DNA of 64,000 nucleotides from Chamaelirium japonicum (lineage: Eukaryota > Streptophyta > Magnoliopsida > Liliales > Melanthiaceae): NCBI GenBank assembly GCA_947650365.1, contig OX393549.1, positions 89,789,156 through 89,853,155 on the forward strand. Reading direction: 5' to 3'. The notes beneath the pieces are model-generated. The model ran no database searches, was not told the origin of the DNA, and saw only the letters and a list, made by a program, of their open reading frames with translations. Made by a program: the position numbers and the translations under genes. Positions 46,980 through 59,470 of this stretch are shown in pieces. Position 1 is the stretch's first letter; each line of letters begins with the position of its first letter.

Positions 46980-47700
46980 CACTACAAGAAATAGCTTCTT
47001 TACCGACGGACCTTTTAAGTACCGTCGGTAATAATGTTCTTTTTACCGACAGTTAAAATAATTTCCGTCGGTATTATAACTTCGATTTTTTTAATATTTT
47101 TTGCATATTTATTACCGACGGTTATATATAATCCGTCGGTAAAATGTTTTATACCGACGGAAATATATTGTCTGTCGGTACAATTAGTTTATACCGACGA
47201 ACATATACCGTCCGTCGGTAATATGTTACGATGAAACTTAGGGTAAAAACCGAGCCTCTGGAAAAAAATGGAACCCTGAGTTCTGTCGTGACATGTACCG
47301 ACGGAACTTATTTTTCCGTCGGTATATGCCGACGGACATTATATCTCCGTCGGTAAAAAGATCACGACGAAACTCAGGGTAAAAACCAAGCCTCTGGAAA
47401 AAATGGAAGCCTGAGTTTCGTCGTAACATTATACCGACGGACCTTATTGTTCCATCGGTATAAATCCATTATACCGATGGATCTTATTTTTTCGTCGGTA
47501 TATACCGACGGAAATTAAATGTCCATCGGTATAAAGGTCACGACGAAACTCAGGATAAAAACCGAGTCTCTGGAAAAAAATGGAACCCTGAGTTTCGTCG
47601 TCGCTTTTTACCGACGGATATTATGGTTCCGTCGATAAAAATGTTATTTGTACCGACGGATGTAAAAATGTCCGTCGGTAAAAACCCTGTGTTAAATTAG
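46980..47700. repeat. Left subterminal repeats of the CACTA element, with three hairpins
   Basis: ACCGACGG and its complement recur more than a dozen times, alone or as short inverted pairs. CACTA subterminal motifs of this kind bind the element's own DNA-binding protein. Interspersed are three copies of a roughly 65-bp hairpin (47,228-47,291, 47,363-47,427, 47,539-47,602) with arms CGACGAAACTCAGG / CCTGAGTTTCGTCG and a loop GAGCCTCTGG followed by an A run. Confidence 0.85.
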
Positions 47701-47950
47701 ATTCAGCGATCCCCCCCTTCTGTTCTGTTTCGATCTAAACCCCTCCCCGCCCCTCTCTCTCTCTCTCAATCTCCCCCCCTCCCCGGCCTCCCTCCCCCCC
47801 TTCCCGGCCTCCCCCTCCTCCCCAGCCTCCCTCGCGTTGCGTCCCTCCGGCTGACCGATCGACCGGCGGCAAGCTCCTCCTCCTCCTCGTGGGCTCCGGC
47901 CGGTGAGATCCTCCTCCTCCTCCTCCCCCCGGTGAGCTCCTCCTCATCCC
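47701..47950 (+). promoter_or_regulatory. C/CT-rich leader region of the CACTA element
   Basis: A pyrimidine-rich run (47,745-47,840) and CTCCTCCTC repeats end at CCCATGGCATG. It lies between the subterminal repeats and the coding part, where the CACTA promoter and 5' leader are expected. No TATA box is clear. A splice donor GGTGAGATCC at about 47,901 is possible. Confidence 0.35.
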
Positions 47951-47975
47951 ATGGCATGTAGATCTTAGGTATTAG

Positions 47976-48290
47976 GATTATGTTTAGAGATGATGGCATG
48001 CAAATGAAAATTTGAAATGTATGGAGGGACATTTTTGTCCTCTAATTCTTAGAATTAAATGAAATCATACTTTGGATTGTTCACTAAGGCCCTGTTTGGA
48101 TAGGATTCTGATTCTAGGATTATGTTTAGCTTTAAGGTTCAGTTTAGAGATGATGGCATGCAAATGAAAATTTGAAATGTATGGAGGGACATTTTTGTCC
48201 TCTAATTTTTAGAATTAAATGAAATGAAATCATGCTTTGGATTGTTCACTAAGGCCCTGTTTGGATAGGATTCTGATTCTAGGATTCTAG
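47976..48290 (+). repeat. Tandem duplication, about 155 bp, two copies
   Basis: A segment beginning GTTTAGAGATGATGGCATGC, with TTTGAAATGTATGGAGGGAC and ending AAGGCCCTGTTTGGATAGGA, occurs at about 47,979-48,120 and 48,142-48,280. The GGCCCTGTTTGGA word also begins many plant MITEs. Confidence 0.75.
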
Positions 48291-48492
48291 GAGCCAGGAA
48301 TCCCAAAATCCCAAAAAAAGGCTCGGGAGTCCGGAGCCTCGATTTTGGGCTCCAGAAAAATGGCTCTCAGAAGTACATTTTGGGCTCTCCACAAAAACAC
48401 GTATCCAAACATAAGTCCCCCTAAAATTTTTCCCTAGAAGAAGTAGAAGAGGGTTTTAAGTTTTTCCCTTAAAATCAAAATGAAAAAAAAAA
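48291..48492. other. Unique sequence between the duplication and the tRNA gene
   Basis: No gene is seen. A run of A at about 48,483-48,492 reads as the T-rich terminator of the minus-strand tRNA gene. Confidence 0.4.
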
Positions 48493-48573
48493 CGTGGACG
48501 GCAGGATTCGAACCTGCGCGGGCAAGCCCACATGATTTCTAGTCATGCCCGGTAACCACTCCGGCACGTCCAC
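48493..48573 (-). tRNA. tRNA-Ser(AGA)
   Basis: On the minus strand the 81-nt sequence starts GTGGACGTGCCGGAGTGGTT and ends in CGTCCAC plus discriminator G. The acceptor stem GTGGACG/CGTCCAC pairs fully. The anticodon arm CATGACTAGAAATCATG has anticodon AGA. A long variable arm (GGGC/GCCC) marks it as a class II tRNA, and the T arm has GGTTCGAATCC, the B box. The A box lies in GTGCCGGAGTGG. A run of T follows at once, as for Pol III termination. No intron. It looks intact and lies within the CACTA transposon, 1.5 kb from its left end and opposite to the transposase genes. Confidence 0.95.
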
Positions 48574-49172
48574 CAGTTATATTGAAAGAGAGTCTTTTAA
48601 TTATATGATGAAATGAACGACACGACGACATGTGCGTCACAACCATCCGGTGGGGTGCGCCCGATATGTGAATCGCCACACGTGTAATGAAGTGAGCGAT
48701 CGGGACCAAGAACAATTCAAATATTCGAGAAAGAGTCGCGTAGTTAACGTTTCCTGAATTAGTCGCGATTAAAACATGACTTATAGTTCCTATAAAGCAT
48801 GCAAACTACTACACTATTAGCAAGAAGTCGTGAAGTAATCACTACTTAACTACTTCACTATTGGGCAATTAGTGCCCTAAGTATAGTCCATCTTTTCCTA
48901 CTATTCTTGGTAATATTTGGGGTACTTTTAGAATGACCTGGAGAATCGCGATCAATTCTCTCATTCTAATTTTCCATGGTATTCTTAGGTCTTATCCATT
49001 GATATAGAATTACGAGTATTATTACTGTCTTGTAAAGTTTATCCTTGAGTTTTAAAGGTCTGTAGAAGTTTCGGTTCCGTGTTCCATACCCGGGAACCGA
49101 AACCAAATTTGTGCGGAGTCTTATAACATTGTTTGAAATTACTTGTGGTGTTGTATAGCCAAATAGACGAAG
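48574..49172. other. Upstream region of the tnp2 gene
   Basis: No gene is seen. It may hold a leader intron. The tnp2 ATG is at 49,173. Confidence 0.4.
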
Positions 49173-52100
49173 ATGTCTTCGATCGATAAGAGTTGGATGC
49201 GTAATTCGAATCGCATGAGCCAAGAGTACAGAGAAGGAGTCAGGAAATTTCTGGATTTTGCATTTGAGCGTCTTGCACCGCTTGATGGAAAAATTGTGTG
49301 TCCCTGCATAGACTGCGAAAGGGTGACTAGGAAGGTTCGAGAGGAATGTGAGGTTGATCTGGTAATGTGTGGCATTGACATTAGCTATACCCATTGGTTC
49401 TCGCACGGTGAGGAGCTAGATGCAGTCCCCATGGCAGCTCACGGTGAAACTACAAACACAGTGATCGCTGATGATAATATTAATACAGACGATGACGATG
49501 ACATGCAGGGTATGATACATGATTTGTAAGGTGGAATAGGCACGGAAGCACCGTCAGGTGATCAGCCCAATATTGAAGCGGACAAGTTCTACAGATTGCT
49601 TAAAGATGCCGAGCAACCTCTATACCCGGGGTGTGAGAAGTTTTCAAAACTCTCTTTCACTGTAAAGCTTCTTCATTTGAAGTGCCTCAATGGTTGGAGT
49701 AATAAGTCATTTAATATGTTGGTAGAGTTGCTGAAAGAGGCTTTTCCTATGGGTGAGACAGTACCGAAATCATTCTACGAGGCGAAGGAGACAATTAAAG
49801 ATCTCGGTCTGGGTTATGAGAAAATTGATGCATGCGTGAACGATTGTATGTTGTACCGGAAAGAGTACGAACATGCGCGGTCATGCCACATATACGGAGC
49901 AACGAGATATAAAGAGACGGATGCCGAGTCTAGTACCAGTCGAAGGAAGAAAAATGTATCTGCAAAGGTTCTCCTATACTTCCCGCTCAGGGACAGGCTT
50001 CAGAGGTTGTTTATGTCATCGAAGACTGCTGAGCACATGAGGTGGCATGCACGAGAACGTACAGATGACAGGATTATGAGACATCCGGCTGACTCTCTGA
50101 CGTGGAAAGATTTTGATCATATCTATCCTGAATTCGCATGTGAAGTTCGCAACGTCAGGTTAGGGCTTGCTAGCGATGCCTTCAATCCCTTTGGGAATAT
50201 AAGTGTGTCGTACAGCATTTGGCTAGTTGTCCTAGTTCCATACAATTCGCCTCCCTGGATGTGCTTAAAAAAGCCATACACAATGCTCTCCTTGCTCATT
50301 CCCGGACCCAGGTCGCTTGGTAATGATATTGACGTTTACTTGCAGCCGTTGATTGAGGAGTTGAACGAGTTATGGGAAGTTGGGGCCGATACGTATGATG
50401 CCTCGTTGCGCCAGAATTTTCGGATGCATGCGGCACTTCTATGGACCATCAATGATTTTCCTGCATATGCCAACTTATCCGGGTGGAGTACTAAAGGAAA
50501 ATTGGCGTGCCTTACATGCAATAAGGAGACAGATTCATTACGGTTGAAGAACGGAGGCAAGTTCTGTTATATGGGCCATCGAAGATTCCTTGTTGACGGC
50601 CATAAGTGGAGGCAGAACAAAAGAGCTTTCAACGGCAAGAAGGAACTTGCAAAGGCCCCGGAGCAGCTTTCGGGGGTAGAAGTCTTGTGCGAATTGGATC
50701 GGCTTGATGCCGTGACACTTGGTAAAGGTAAAAAGAAGAGAACGCATGAAGATTCTACGCGTGAGCATAACTGGAAGAAGAAGAGTATTTTCTTTAAACT
50801 ACCGTACTGGAGCGGCCTACTCTTGCGGCATAACTTGGATGTCATGTATATCGAGAAAAATGTGTGTGACAACATTATAGGAACACTGCTGAATCTCGAC
50901 GGTAAGACGAAGGATAATCTTAAATCTCGTCTCGATCTTAAGGAGTTGGGCATCCGAAAATCACTTCATCCCCAAGAGATTGGGGATAAGTATGTGTTGC
51001 CAGTTGCATGCTACACCATGAGCTCACAGCAAAAGGCAGCCTTATGTGCATTCCTACGGTTTGTGAAAATGCCAGACGGTTATTCTTCGAATATCGCACG
51101 ATGCGTGCAAGAGAACGGCCAAAAGTTGTCTGGATTAAAGAGCCACGATTGTCATGTTCTTATGCAGCGATTGTTATCTCTTGCTATACGTGGGAATTTA
51201 ACCGAATAGGTGTCCGGTCCGTTAATTGAGCTCAGCACTTTTTTCAGACAGTTGTGCTCGAAGGTACTTAGAGTGGACCAACTTGAACAGATGGAGAGGG
51301 ATATTGCGCTCACATTGTGCAAGCTAGAGATGATATTTCCACCTTTCTTCTTTGATGTCATGGTGCATTTGACCGTTCACTTGGCAAATAAGGCCAAACT
51401 CGGCGGCCCAGTTCATTACCGCTGGATGTATTTTATCGAGAGGTAATCGTCTCGTCTCATTCGCACAATATATTTGATCGTTCTTGATATATTCATCCAA
51501 ATATTTTTTTCTCAAATTAGGTACTTGCGAACATTGAAATCATATATTCGTAATAAAAGTCGTCCGGAGGGATCAATTGCTGAAGGATACCTAGCAGAAG
51601 AATGTCTAACATTCTGCTCAAGATACCTACATGGTATAGACACGCGATTCAATCAACTTGAGCGGAACTATGACGGTGGTCCAATAGACTTCGATGGGGG
51701 TCTGTCTATATTTGCCGAAATGGGTAGACCTGTAGGAGGAGGCAAAACCCGTCGATTGTCTGTAGATGAGATTCAACATGCACATATGTATGTGTTGCGC
51801 CAATGTGATGAAGTGTGGCCATTCATTAAGTAAGCATTTTACGATCATTTACTCATTTTTCAGTCCATTCATTAAGTATATGTGCTAATTATAATCTAAT
51901 TCATAACCGATAAAACAGGAAGCATAAAGCCATCATTAATAATCGGGGTACTCGAAATGCTCCCCAAATTCATGATCGTGAATTCCCATCGTGGTTCGAG
52001 AAACACGTAAGTATTCACATCATTACTGAATTTCATTGACATCTATTACCGAACAATAATTATGTGTTCATATCATGAATGTCATGTGGTTATTATAGGC

Positions 52101-52773
52101 ACAAGAGCTGCACGACAACCACGATCCGCTGATGAATGAGGATCTCTGGCGCTTATCTTGTAGTCCTTTGCAAGATGCAATATCGTACGATGGTTATATC
52201 ATGAACGGTTATAGATTTCGGACGAAAGATAGTGAAAAATCACGAAGAACCCAAAATAGTAGGGTTGTCATCAACGGTGAGCAAGAAGAATTAGAAAATA
52301 TCGACTTCTACGGCGTCCTTAACGAGATTCTCGAGATTAAATTCCTTGGCCAAAATCGGATCGTATTATTCAAATGCGATTGGTATGATGTTAATAATCG
52401 CGGGACTGGTTATAATGTTGATAAATACGATTTTATTAACATCAACACTGGCAAGAGATTGAATACCCAATATGAAGATCCATTCATCCTTGCCTCTCAA
52501 GCGCAACAGATATTTTATGCACCGGATAATACCTCTCCAGGTTGGCAAATTGTAGTCAGGTCACCACCCAGAGATTTTTATGACATGGGAGACAAGGATG
52601 CGGGGGTCGTCGATGATGATTTGGATGCATACCAGAATGATGAGATAATCATTGTCGACGCAGTGCACGACGAAAATGAAGATGTCGACAATATAAACTG
52701 GACAGCGAATGTAGATCAAATGATAGAAGAGGGATACGATGAGAGTGACAGAGATGAGACAGAAAATGACTAG
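49173..52773 (+). pseudogene. CACTA transposase gene, tnp2 type, four exons, two in-frame stops
   Basis: Exons inferred from frame and GT/AG sites: 49,173-51,442, 51,521-51,829, 51,919-52,006 and 52,099-52,773. Domains in order: a Transpos_assoc domain (about 49,180-49,420; KSWM...R.S.EY..GV..F, CPC..C), a tnp2 transposase domain (about 49,850-50,700; CxNDCMLYRKEYEHARSC, LYFPLRDRLQRLF, MRWHA, PADSLTWKDFD), DUF4218 (about 51,050-51,450; FDVMVHLTVHL, GPVHYRWMYFIER) and DUF4216 (about 52,310-52,540; FLGQNRIVLFKCDWYDV). The acidic tail ends at TGA 52,771. In-frame stops are TAA 49,527-49,529 and TAG 51,207-51,209, so the protein is probably not made whole. The rest is well kept, which suggests recent loss. 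The enzyme would bind and cut the CACTA ends. Confidence 0.88.
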
Positions 52774-52778
52774 ATCGT

Positions 52779-53010
52779 ATGTAAATCAAATTGTTTCATA
52801 TTTAAATCAAATTGTTTCATATATAAATCATATTGTTTCATATGTATATCATATTAATTTATACTGTTTCATATGTAAATCATACCGTTTCATATATAAA
52901 TCAAACTGTTTCATATTGTTTCATAAATCATACTGTTTTATATATAAATCAAACTGTTTCATATTGTTTCATATGTAAATCTTACTGTTTCATATGTAAA
53001 TTAAACTGTT
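52779..53010 (+). repeat. About 20-bp tandem repeat between the two transposase genes
   Basis: The word AAATCA(A/T)A(C/T)TGTTTCATAT recurs about 11 times with small changes. It lies between the tnp2 stop and the ATG of the second gene. The overlapping frames are products of the repeat. Confidence 0.85.
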
Positions 53011-53014
53011 TCAG

Positions 53015-54715
53015 ATGACATCACGGTCATATGTTCGTAGAGGCAGAGGCAGGGGTGGGGTAGCTCGGAGCGCTCCGGCTGCCACCCCAGGGTCCGAGGC
53101 TGAGCCGTCCGGATCTGGTAGTGTTGTTCCTCTCTCCACACCAGCTCCTGATGTGGTCGCAGCCTTCGGAGCTTCGAGCAGTGCTCAGCACTCGGCTACA
53201 GCGTCTGCGCCCACAGGTAATATTTAGATCTAAAGTTTTATACATGTTGTAAATACTTCTTCAGTACTGATGTATATTTTATTTACAGGGTCGAGGATCA
53301 CCAGGCACGTAGGCGACCGGGGCGTGACGACGGCCCGACGCTTGTCGGCCTTACGCGAGCCGCTTTCCCTACAGTGGAGCGGCAAGACCTTTGTGGGCGA
53401 GCACGCTTCTGACGCCGCCACGTGGGTCGGCATTATAGTACGGGAAGAGAGGAATGCCCCGATTGTGGGGTTAAGGGGGTGGAAGAACATTGATGCATCC
53501 TATAAGGAGAGGATGTATCAGCAGTTTTTGGTACGTTAGTTTCATTAAACCATTTTAGAATAATATCGTACTTCTTTATAATTTGATTTGATAAAATGAC
53601 TTGTTTCTAAATTGATTTTACAGGAGAAATTTAAATGGGAGAACATAGAAACCGACACCCATCGGGAGGACTTGTGGAAGATGATGGGTGAGCGGTACAG
53701 GGATTACCGTCACGAGCTCTACCAGCTCTACGGTTACTTGGTCGGCCAGCCGACTGAGGAGGTACAGGCTGCGGCCTGGACGAGAGACGCGCCACGGCTA
53801 CACATTCTACAGTTTTTGGTCGCTCACTGGGCCACCCCTAGCTTTCAGGTATAATTATAATTTTGTTGATTCGTACTTGTTTTAATGTTATACTAAAAAT
53901 TTGTATTGATGTTTCAAAATTTAATCGATTGACACAGGTGAAATCTGCTATAGGCAAGCAGAATAGAAGTGCCTCGACGACACCTACTCCAGTGAAGGGG
54001 AGGACCTCCATGCCCCAGCTTGCCCAGCAGCTGGTAAATGATACAAACATTGTTATTATTTAAAGCTCTATATATGTTATATTAACTCATCTATTTATTT
54101 TATATGTCCAACAGACACAGTCCTTGGGCCACGAGCCTAATAGGATTGACCTTTTTGAGGCCTCTAGGAGGCGGCGTATCGATGGGGCATTTCTGGACGA
54201 CAGGGTTGCCTCACAAGTGGTAAGTAATTAAATTACTGTTAATATATTCTTATACATATACCATAAAATATCATTGAATATCATTTGTTGTTTTTATATA
54301 GGAGAGGATGCGACTTCTGGTGACCCCGTCGGGCAAGGCCGGCTCTTCCTCCAGCTCAGTATCTGTCGACTCAGCGATGGATACTGTGCTGAGACCTGCC
54401 ACGCACGGCCATGTCCTCTGTACGGGCCTTGGAGTCACGCCCTCCTCCTACTTTGGACGAGAGGGTATGCGCTCGAGGGCACGGGACACCCAGACCGGTG
54501 CTATCACTCAGCTGCAGTCTGCGCTAGACGCGAAGCGAGAGCAGAGGTAGGCCCTCGAGCAGAGGATTAAGGCGGAGCGAGAGCAGAGGCAGGCCCTCGA
54601 GCAGAGGGTTGAGGCGGAGAAGAAGGCCCTCGATGAGGAAAGAGAAGCTCGCAGGGAACTGGAGCGTAAATTTTATGAATTCATAAGCCGGTCTAGCGGT
54701 GGCTCATCCTCATGA
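53015..54715 (+). pseudogene. Second CACTA gene, Transposase_24 (En/Spm Ptta) type, six exons
   Basis: Exons inferred from GT/AG sites and frame: 53,015-53,216, 53,289-53,530, 53,624-53,848, 53,938-54,033, 54,115-54,219 and 54,302-54,715. The start MTSRSYVRRGRGRG is a basic Arg/Gly region, followed by an Ala/Ser/Pro-rich stretch. The core (WVGIIVREERN..IVGLRGWKNI, then EKFKWEN, YRDYRHELYQ, then W..PSFQVKSAIGKQNRS) fits plant Transposase_24 proteins, the likely subterminal-repeat binding partner. Exon 6 has Ser-rich sequence and a coiled coil of REQRQALEQR-type repeats. An in-frame TAG at 54,548-54,550 lies in the coiled coil, where the neighbouring repeat has CAG, so the stop removes only the C-terminal part. 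Confidence 0.8.
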
Positions 54716-55164
54716 TCAGGTACTTACTAATCTTTATAATATTAGCAAAAAATATGAATCTTACTAATTTGAGTTTAGATCATATTATCAAGTACTTACT
54801 AATCTTTATGAAATCATTGTAGCAAGGGTATCAATTCAATTTGATAAGAGTAAAAATTAACCAAATCGATACTCTTGCTACAGTGATTTCACTATAGCAG
54901 CTACAATGAAATCATTGTAGCAACCAATATATGCAATGTGTCAAGAGACAACTTGATACTTTTGCTGAAGACAAATTGATACTTCTTGTTGGACAGCTTC
55001 ATGTAATATAAGATGCGACACAAGCTGGTTGGACAGCTTATCTAAGGTAAAGTAGTATTCACGGATATATAGAGATAGGGGGTATAATTGTAATTATATT
55101 ACACTGGTATTGCCTTCGTAATCCATAGTGCAGTCATCACCGTTTAATGAAATTGGTGTTGACT
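54716..55164. other. Unique sequence before the satellite array
   Basis: No gene is seen. A partial inverted pair involving ATCATTGTAGCAA and TTGCTACAGTGATTTCA occurs near 54,815-54,890. Confidence 0.5.
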
Positions 55165-58100
55165 AACTTATGATTTTCCAACACTTAGACTCTAAATCGG
55201 TGAATCGGAGCGTAAATTGGTCAAATATCCAATTAGAACCCGCTCGCAAGTCCGAAATACGGAATAATTCCAAGTTCGAATTATCGGACGCCGATCCGAT
55301 GATGATCGGATCGAATCCAAACCTATTTCATATCCGAAACACGCTAATTTATGATTTTCCAACACTTAGACTCTAAATCGGTGAATCGGAGCGTAAATTG
55401 GTCAAATATCCAATTAGAACTCGCTCGCAAGTCCGAAATACGGAATAATTCCAAGTTCGAATTATCGGATGCCGATCCGATGACGATCGGATCGAATCCA
55501 AACCTATTTCATATCCGAAACACGCTAACTTATGATTTTCCAACACTTAGACTCTAAATCGGTGAATCGGAGCGTAAATTGGTCAAATATCCAATTAGAA
55601 CCCGCTCGCAAGTCCGAAATACGGAATAATTCCAAGTTCGAATTATCGGATGCCGATCCGATGACGATCGGCTCGAATCCAAACCTATTTCATATCCGAA
55701 ACACGCTAACTTATGATTTTCCAACACTTAGACTCTAAATCGGTGAATCGGAGCGTAAATTGGTCAAATATCCAATTAGAACCCGCTCGCAAGTTCGAAA
55801 TACGGAATAATTCCAAGTTGGAATTATCGGATGCCGATCCGATGACGATCGGATCGAATCCAAACCTATTTCATATCCGAAACACGCTAACTTATGATTT
55901 TCCAACACTTAGACTCTAAATCGGTGAATCGGAGCGTAAATTGGTCAAATATCCAATTAGAACCCGCTCGCAAGTCCGAAATACGGAATAATTCCAAGTT
56001 GGAATTATCGGATGCCGATCCGATGACGATCCGATCGAATCCAAACCTATTTCATATCCGAAACAAGCTAACTTATGATTTTCCAACACTTAGACTCTAA
56101 ATCGGTGAATCGGAGCATAAATTGGTCAAATATCCAATTAGAACCCGCTCGCAAGTCCGAAATACGGAATAATTCCAAGTTCGAATTATCGGATGCCGAT
56201 CCGATTACGATCGGCTCGAATCCAAACCTATTTCATATCCGAAACACGCTAACTTATGATTTTCCAACACTTAGACTCTAAATCGGTGAATCGGAGCGTA
56301 AATTGGTCAAATATCCAATTAGAACCCGCTCGCAAGTCCGAAATACGGAATAATTCCAAGTTCGAATTATCGGATGTCGATCCGATGACGATCGGATCGA
56401 ATCCAAACCTATTTCATATCCGAAACACGCTAACTTATGATTTTCCAACACTTAGACTCTAAATCGGTGAATCGGAGCGTAAATTGGTCAAATATCCAAT
56501 TATAACCCGCTCGCAAGTCCGAAATACGGAATAATTCCAAGTTCGAATTATCGGACGCCGATCCGATGACGATCTGATCGAATCCAAACCTATTTCATAT
56601 CCGAAACACGATAACTTATGATTTTCCAACACTTAGACTCTAAATCGGTGAATCTGAGCGTAAATTGGTCAAATATCCAATTAGAACCCGCTCGCAAGTC
56701 CGAAATACGGAATAATTCCAAGTTCGAATTATCGGACACCGATCCGATGACGATCGGATCGAATCCAAACCTATTTCATATCCGAAACACGCTAAGTTAT
56801 GATTTTCCAACACTTAGACTCTAAATCGGTGAATCAGAGCGTAAATTGGTCAAATATTCAATTAGAACCCGCTCGCAAGTCCGAAATACGGAATAATTCC
56901 AAGTTCGAATTATCGGATGCCGATCCGATCGAATCCAAACCTATTTCATATCCGAAACACGCTAACGTATGATTTTCCAACACTTAGACTCTAAATCGGT
57001 GAATCGGAGCGTAAATTGGTCAAATATATATCCAATTAGAACTCGCTCGCAAGTCCGAAATACGGAATAATTCCAACTTCGAATTATCGGATGCCGATCC
57101 GATGACGATCGGATCGAATCCAAACCTATTTCATATCCGAAACACGCTAACTTATGATTTTCCAACACTTAGACTCTAAATCGGTGAATCGGAGCGTAAA
57201 TTGGTCAAATATCCAATTAGAACCCGCTCGCAAGTCCGAAATACGGAATAATTCCAACTTCGAATTATCGGATGCCGATCCGATGACGATCGGATCGAAT
57301 CCAAACCTATTTCATATCCGAAACACGCCAACTTAAGATTTTCCAACACTTAGACTCTAAATCGGTGAATCGGAGCGTAAATTGCTCAAATATCCAATTA
57401 GAACCCGTTCGCAAGTCCAAAATACGGAATAATTCCAAGTTCGAATTATCGGATGCCGATCCGATGACGATCGGATCGAATCCAAACCTATTTCATATCC
57501 GAAACACGCTAACTTATGATTTTCCAACACTTAGACTCTAAATCGGTGAAGCGGAGCGTAAATTGGTCAAATATCCAATTAGAACTCGCTCGCAAGTCCG
57601 AAATACGGAATAATTCCAAGTTCGAATTATCGGATGCCGATCCGATGATGATCCGATCGAATCCAAAACTATTTCATATCCGAAACACGCTAACTTATGA
57701 TTTTCCAACACTTAGACTCCAAATCGGTGAATCGGATCGTAAATTGGTCAAATATCCAATTAGAACCCGCTCGCAAGTCCGAAATACGGAATAATTCCAA
57801 GTTGGAATTATCGGATGCCGATCCGATGACGATCGGATCGAATCCAAACCTATTTCATATCCGAAACACGCTAACTTATGATTTTCCAACACTTAGACTC
57901 TAAATCGGTGAAACGGAGCGTAAATTGGTCAAATATCCAATTAGAACCCGCTCGCAAGTCCGAAATACGGAATAATTCCAAGTTGGAATTATCGGATGCC
58001 GATCCGATGACGATCCGATCGAATCCAAACCTATTTCATATCCGAAACACGCTAACTTATGATTTTCCTACACTTAGACTCTAAATCGGTGAATCGGAGC

Positions 58101-59470
58101 GTAAATTGGTCAAATATCCAATTAGAACACGCTCGCAAGTCCGAAATATGGAATAATTCCAAGTTCGAATTATCGGATGCCGATCCGATGACGATCGGCT
58201 CGAATCCAAACCTATTTCATATCCGAAACACGCTAACTTATGATTTTCCAACACTTAGACTCTAAATCGGTGAATTGGAGCGTAAATTGGTCAAATATCC
58301 AATTAGAACTCGCTCACAAGTCCGAAATACGGAATAATTCCAAGTTGGAATTATCGGATGCCGATCCGATGACGATCGGATCGAATCCAAACCTATTTCA
58401 TATCCGAAACACGCTAACTTATGATTTTCCAACACTTAGACTCTAAATCGGTGAATCGGAGCGTAAATTGGTCAAATATCCAATTAGAACCCTCTCGCAA
58501 GTCCGAAATACGGAATAATTCCAAGTTGGAATTATCGGATGCCGATCCGTTGGCGATCCGATCGAATCCAAACCTATTTCATATCTGAAACATGCTAACT
58601 TATGATTTTCCAACACTTAGACACTAAATCGGTGAATCGGAGCGTAAATTGGTCAAATATCCATTTAGAACCCGCTCGCAAGTCGGAAATACAGAATAAT
58701 TCCAAGTTCGAATTATCGGATGCCGATCCGATGACGATCGACTCGAATCCAAACCTATTTCATATCTGAAACACGCTAACTTATGATTTTCCAACACTTA
58801 GACTCTAAATCGGTGAATCGGAGCGTAAATTGGTCAAATATCCAATTAGAACTCGCTCGCAAGTCCGAAATACGGAATAATTCCAAGTTCGAATTATCGG
58901 ATGCCGATCCGATGACGATCCGATCGAATCCAAACCTATTTCATATCCGAAACACGCTAACTTATGATTTTCCAACACTTAGACTCTAAATCGGTGAATC
59001 GAAGCGTAAATTGGTCAAATATCTAATTAGAACGCGCTCGCAATTCCAAAATACGGAATAATTCCAACTTCGAATTATCGGATGCCGATCCGATGACGAT
59101 CAGATCGAATCCAAACCTATTTCATATCCGAAACACGCTAAGTTATGATTTTCTAACACTTAGACTCTAAATCGGTGAATCGGATCGTAAATTGGTCAAA
59201 TATTTAATTAGAACCCGCTCGCAAGTCCGAAATACAGAATAATTCCAAGTTCGAATTATCGGATGCCGGACCGATGACGATCGGATCGAATCCAAACCTA
59301 TTTCATATCCGAAACACGCTAACTTATGATTTTCCAACACTTAGACTCTAAATCGGTGAATCGGAGCGTAAATTGGTCAAATATCCAATTAGAACCCGCT
59401 CGCAAGTCCGAAATACGGAATAATTCCAACTTCGAATTATCGGATGCCGATCCGATCGAATCCAAACCTA
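55165..59470 (+). repeat. 181-bp satellite array, about 24 copies, inside the CACTA element
   Basis: The period is 181 bp. Each monomer begins ACTTATGATTTTCCAACACT and contains CTCTAAATCGGTGAATCGGA, CCAATTAGAACCCGCTCGCA, a GAATTATCGGATGCCGATCC palindrome-like core and CATATCCGAAACACGCTA. Copies differ at a few positions; two near 56,930 and 59,450 lack the GATGACGATCG part and one near 57,027 has two extra bases. The repeated 68-codon frame in each copy is not a gene: 181 is not a multiple of three. Confidence 0.97.
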
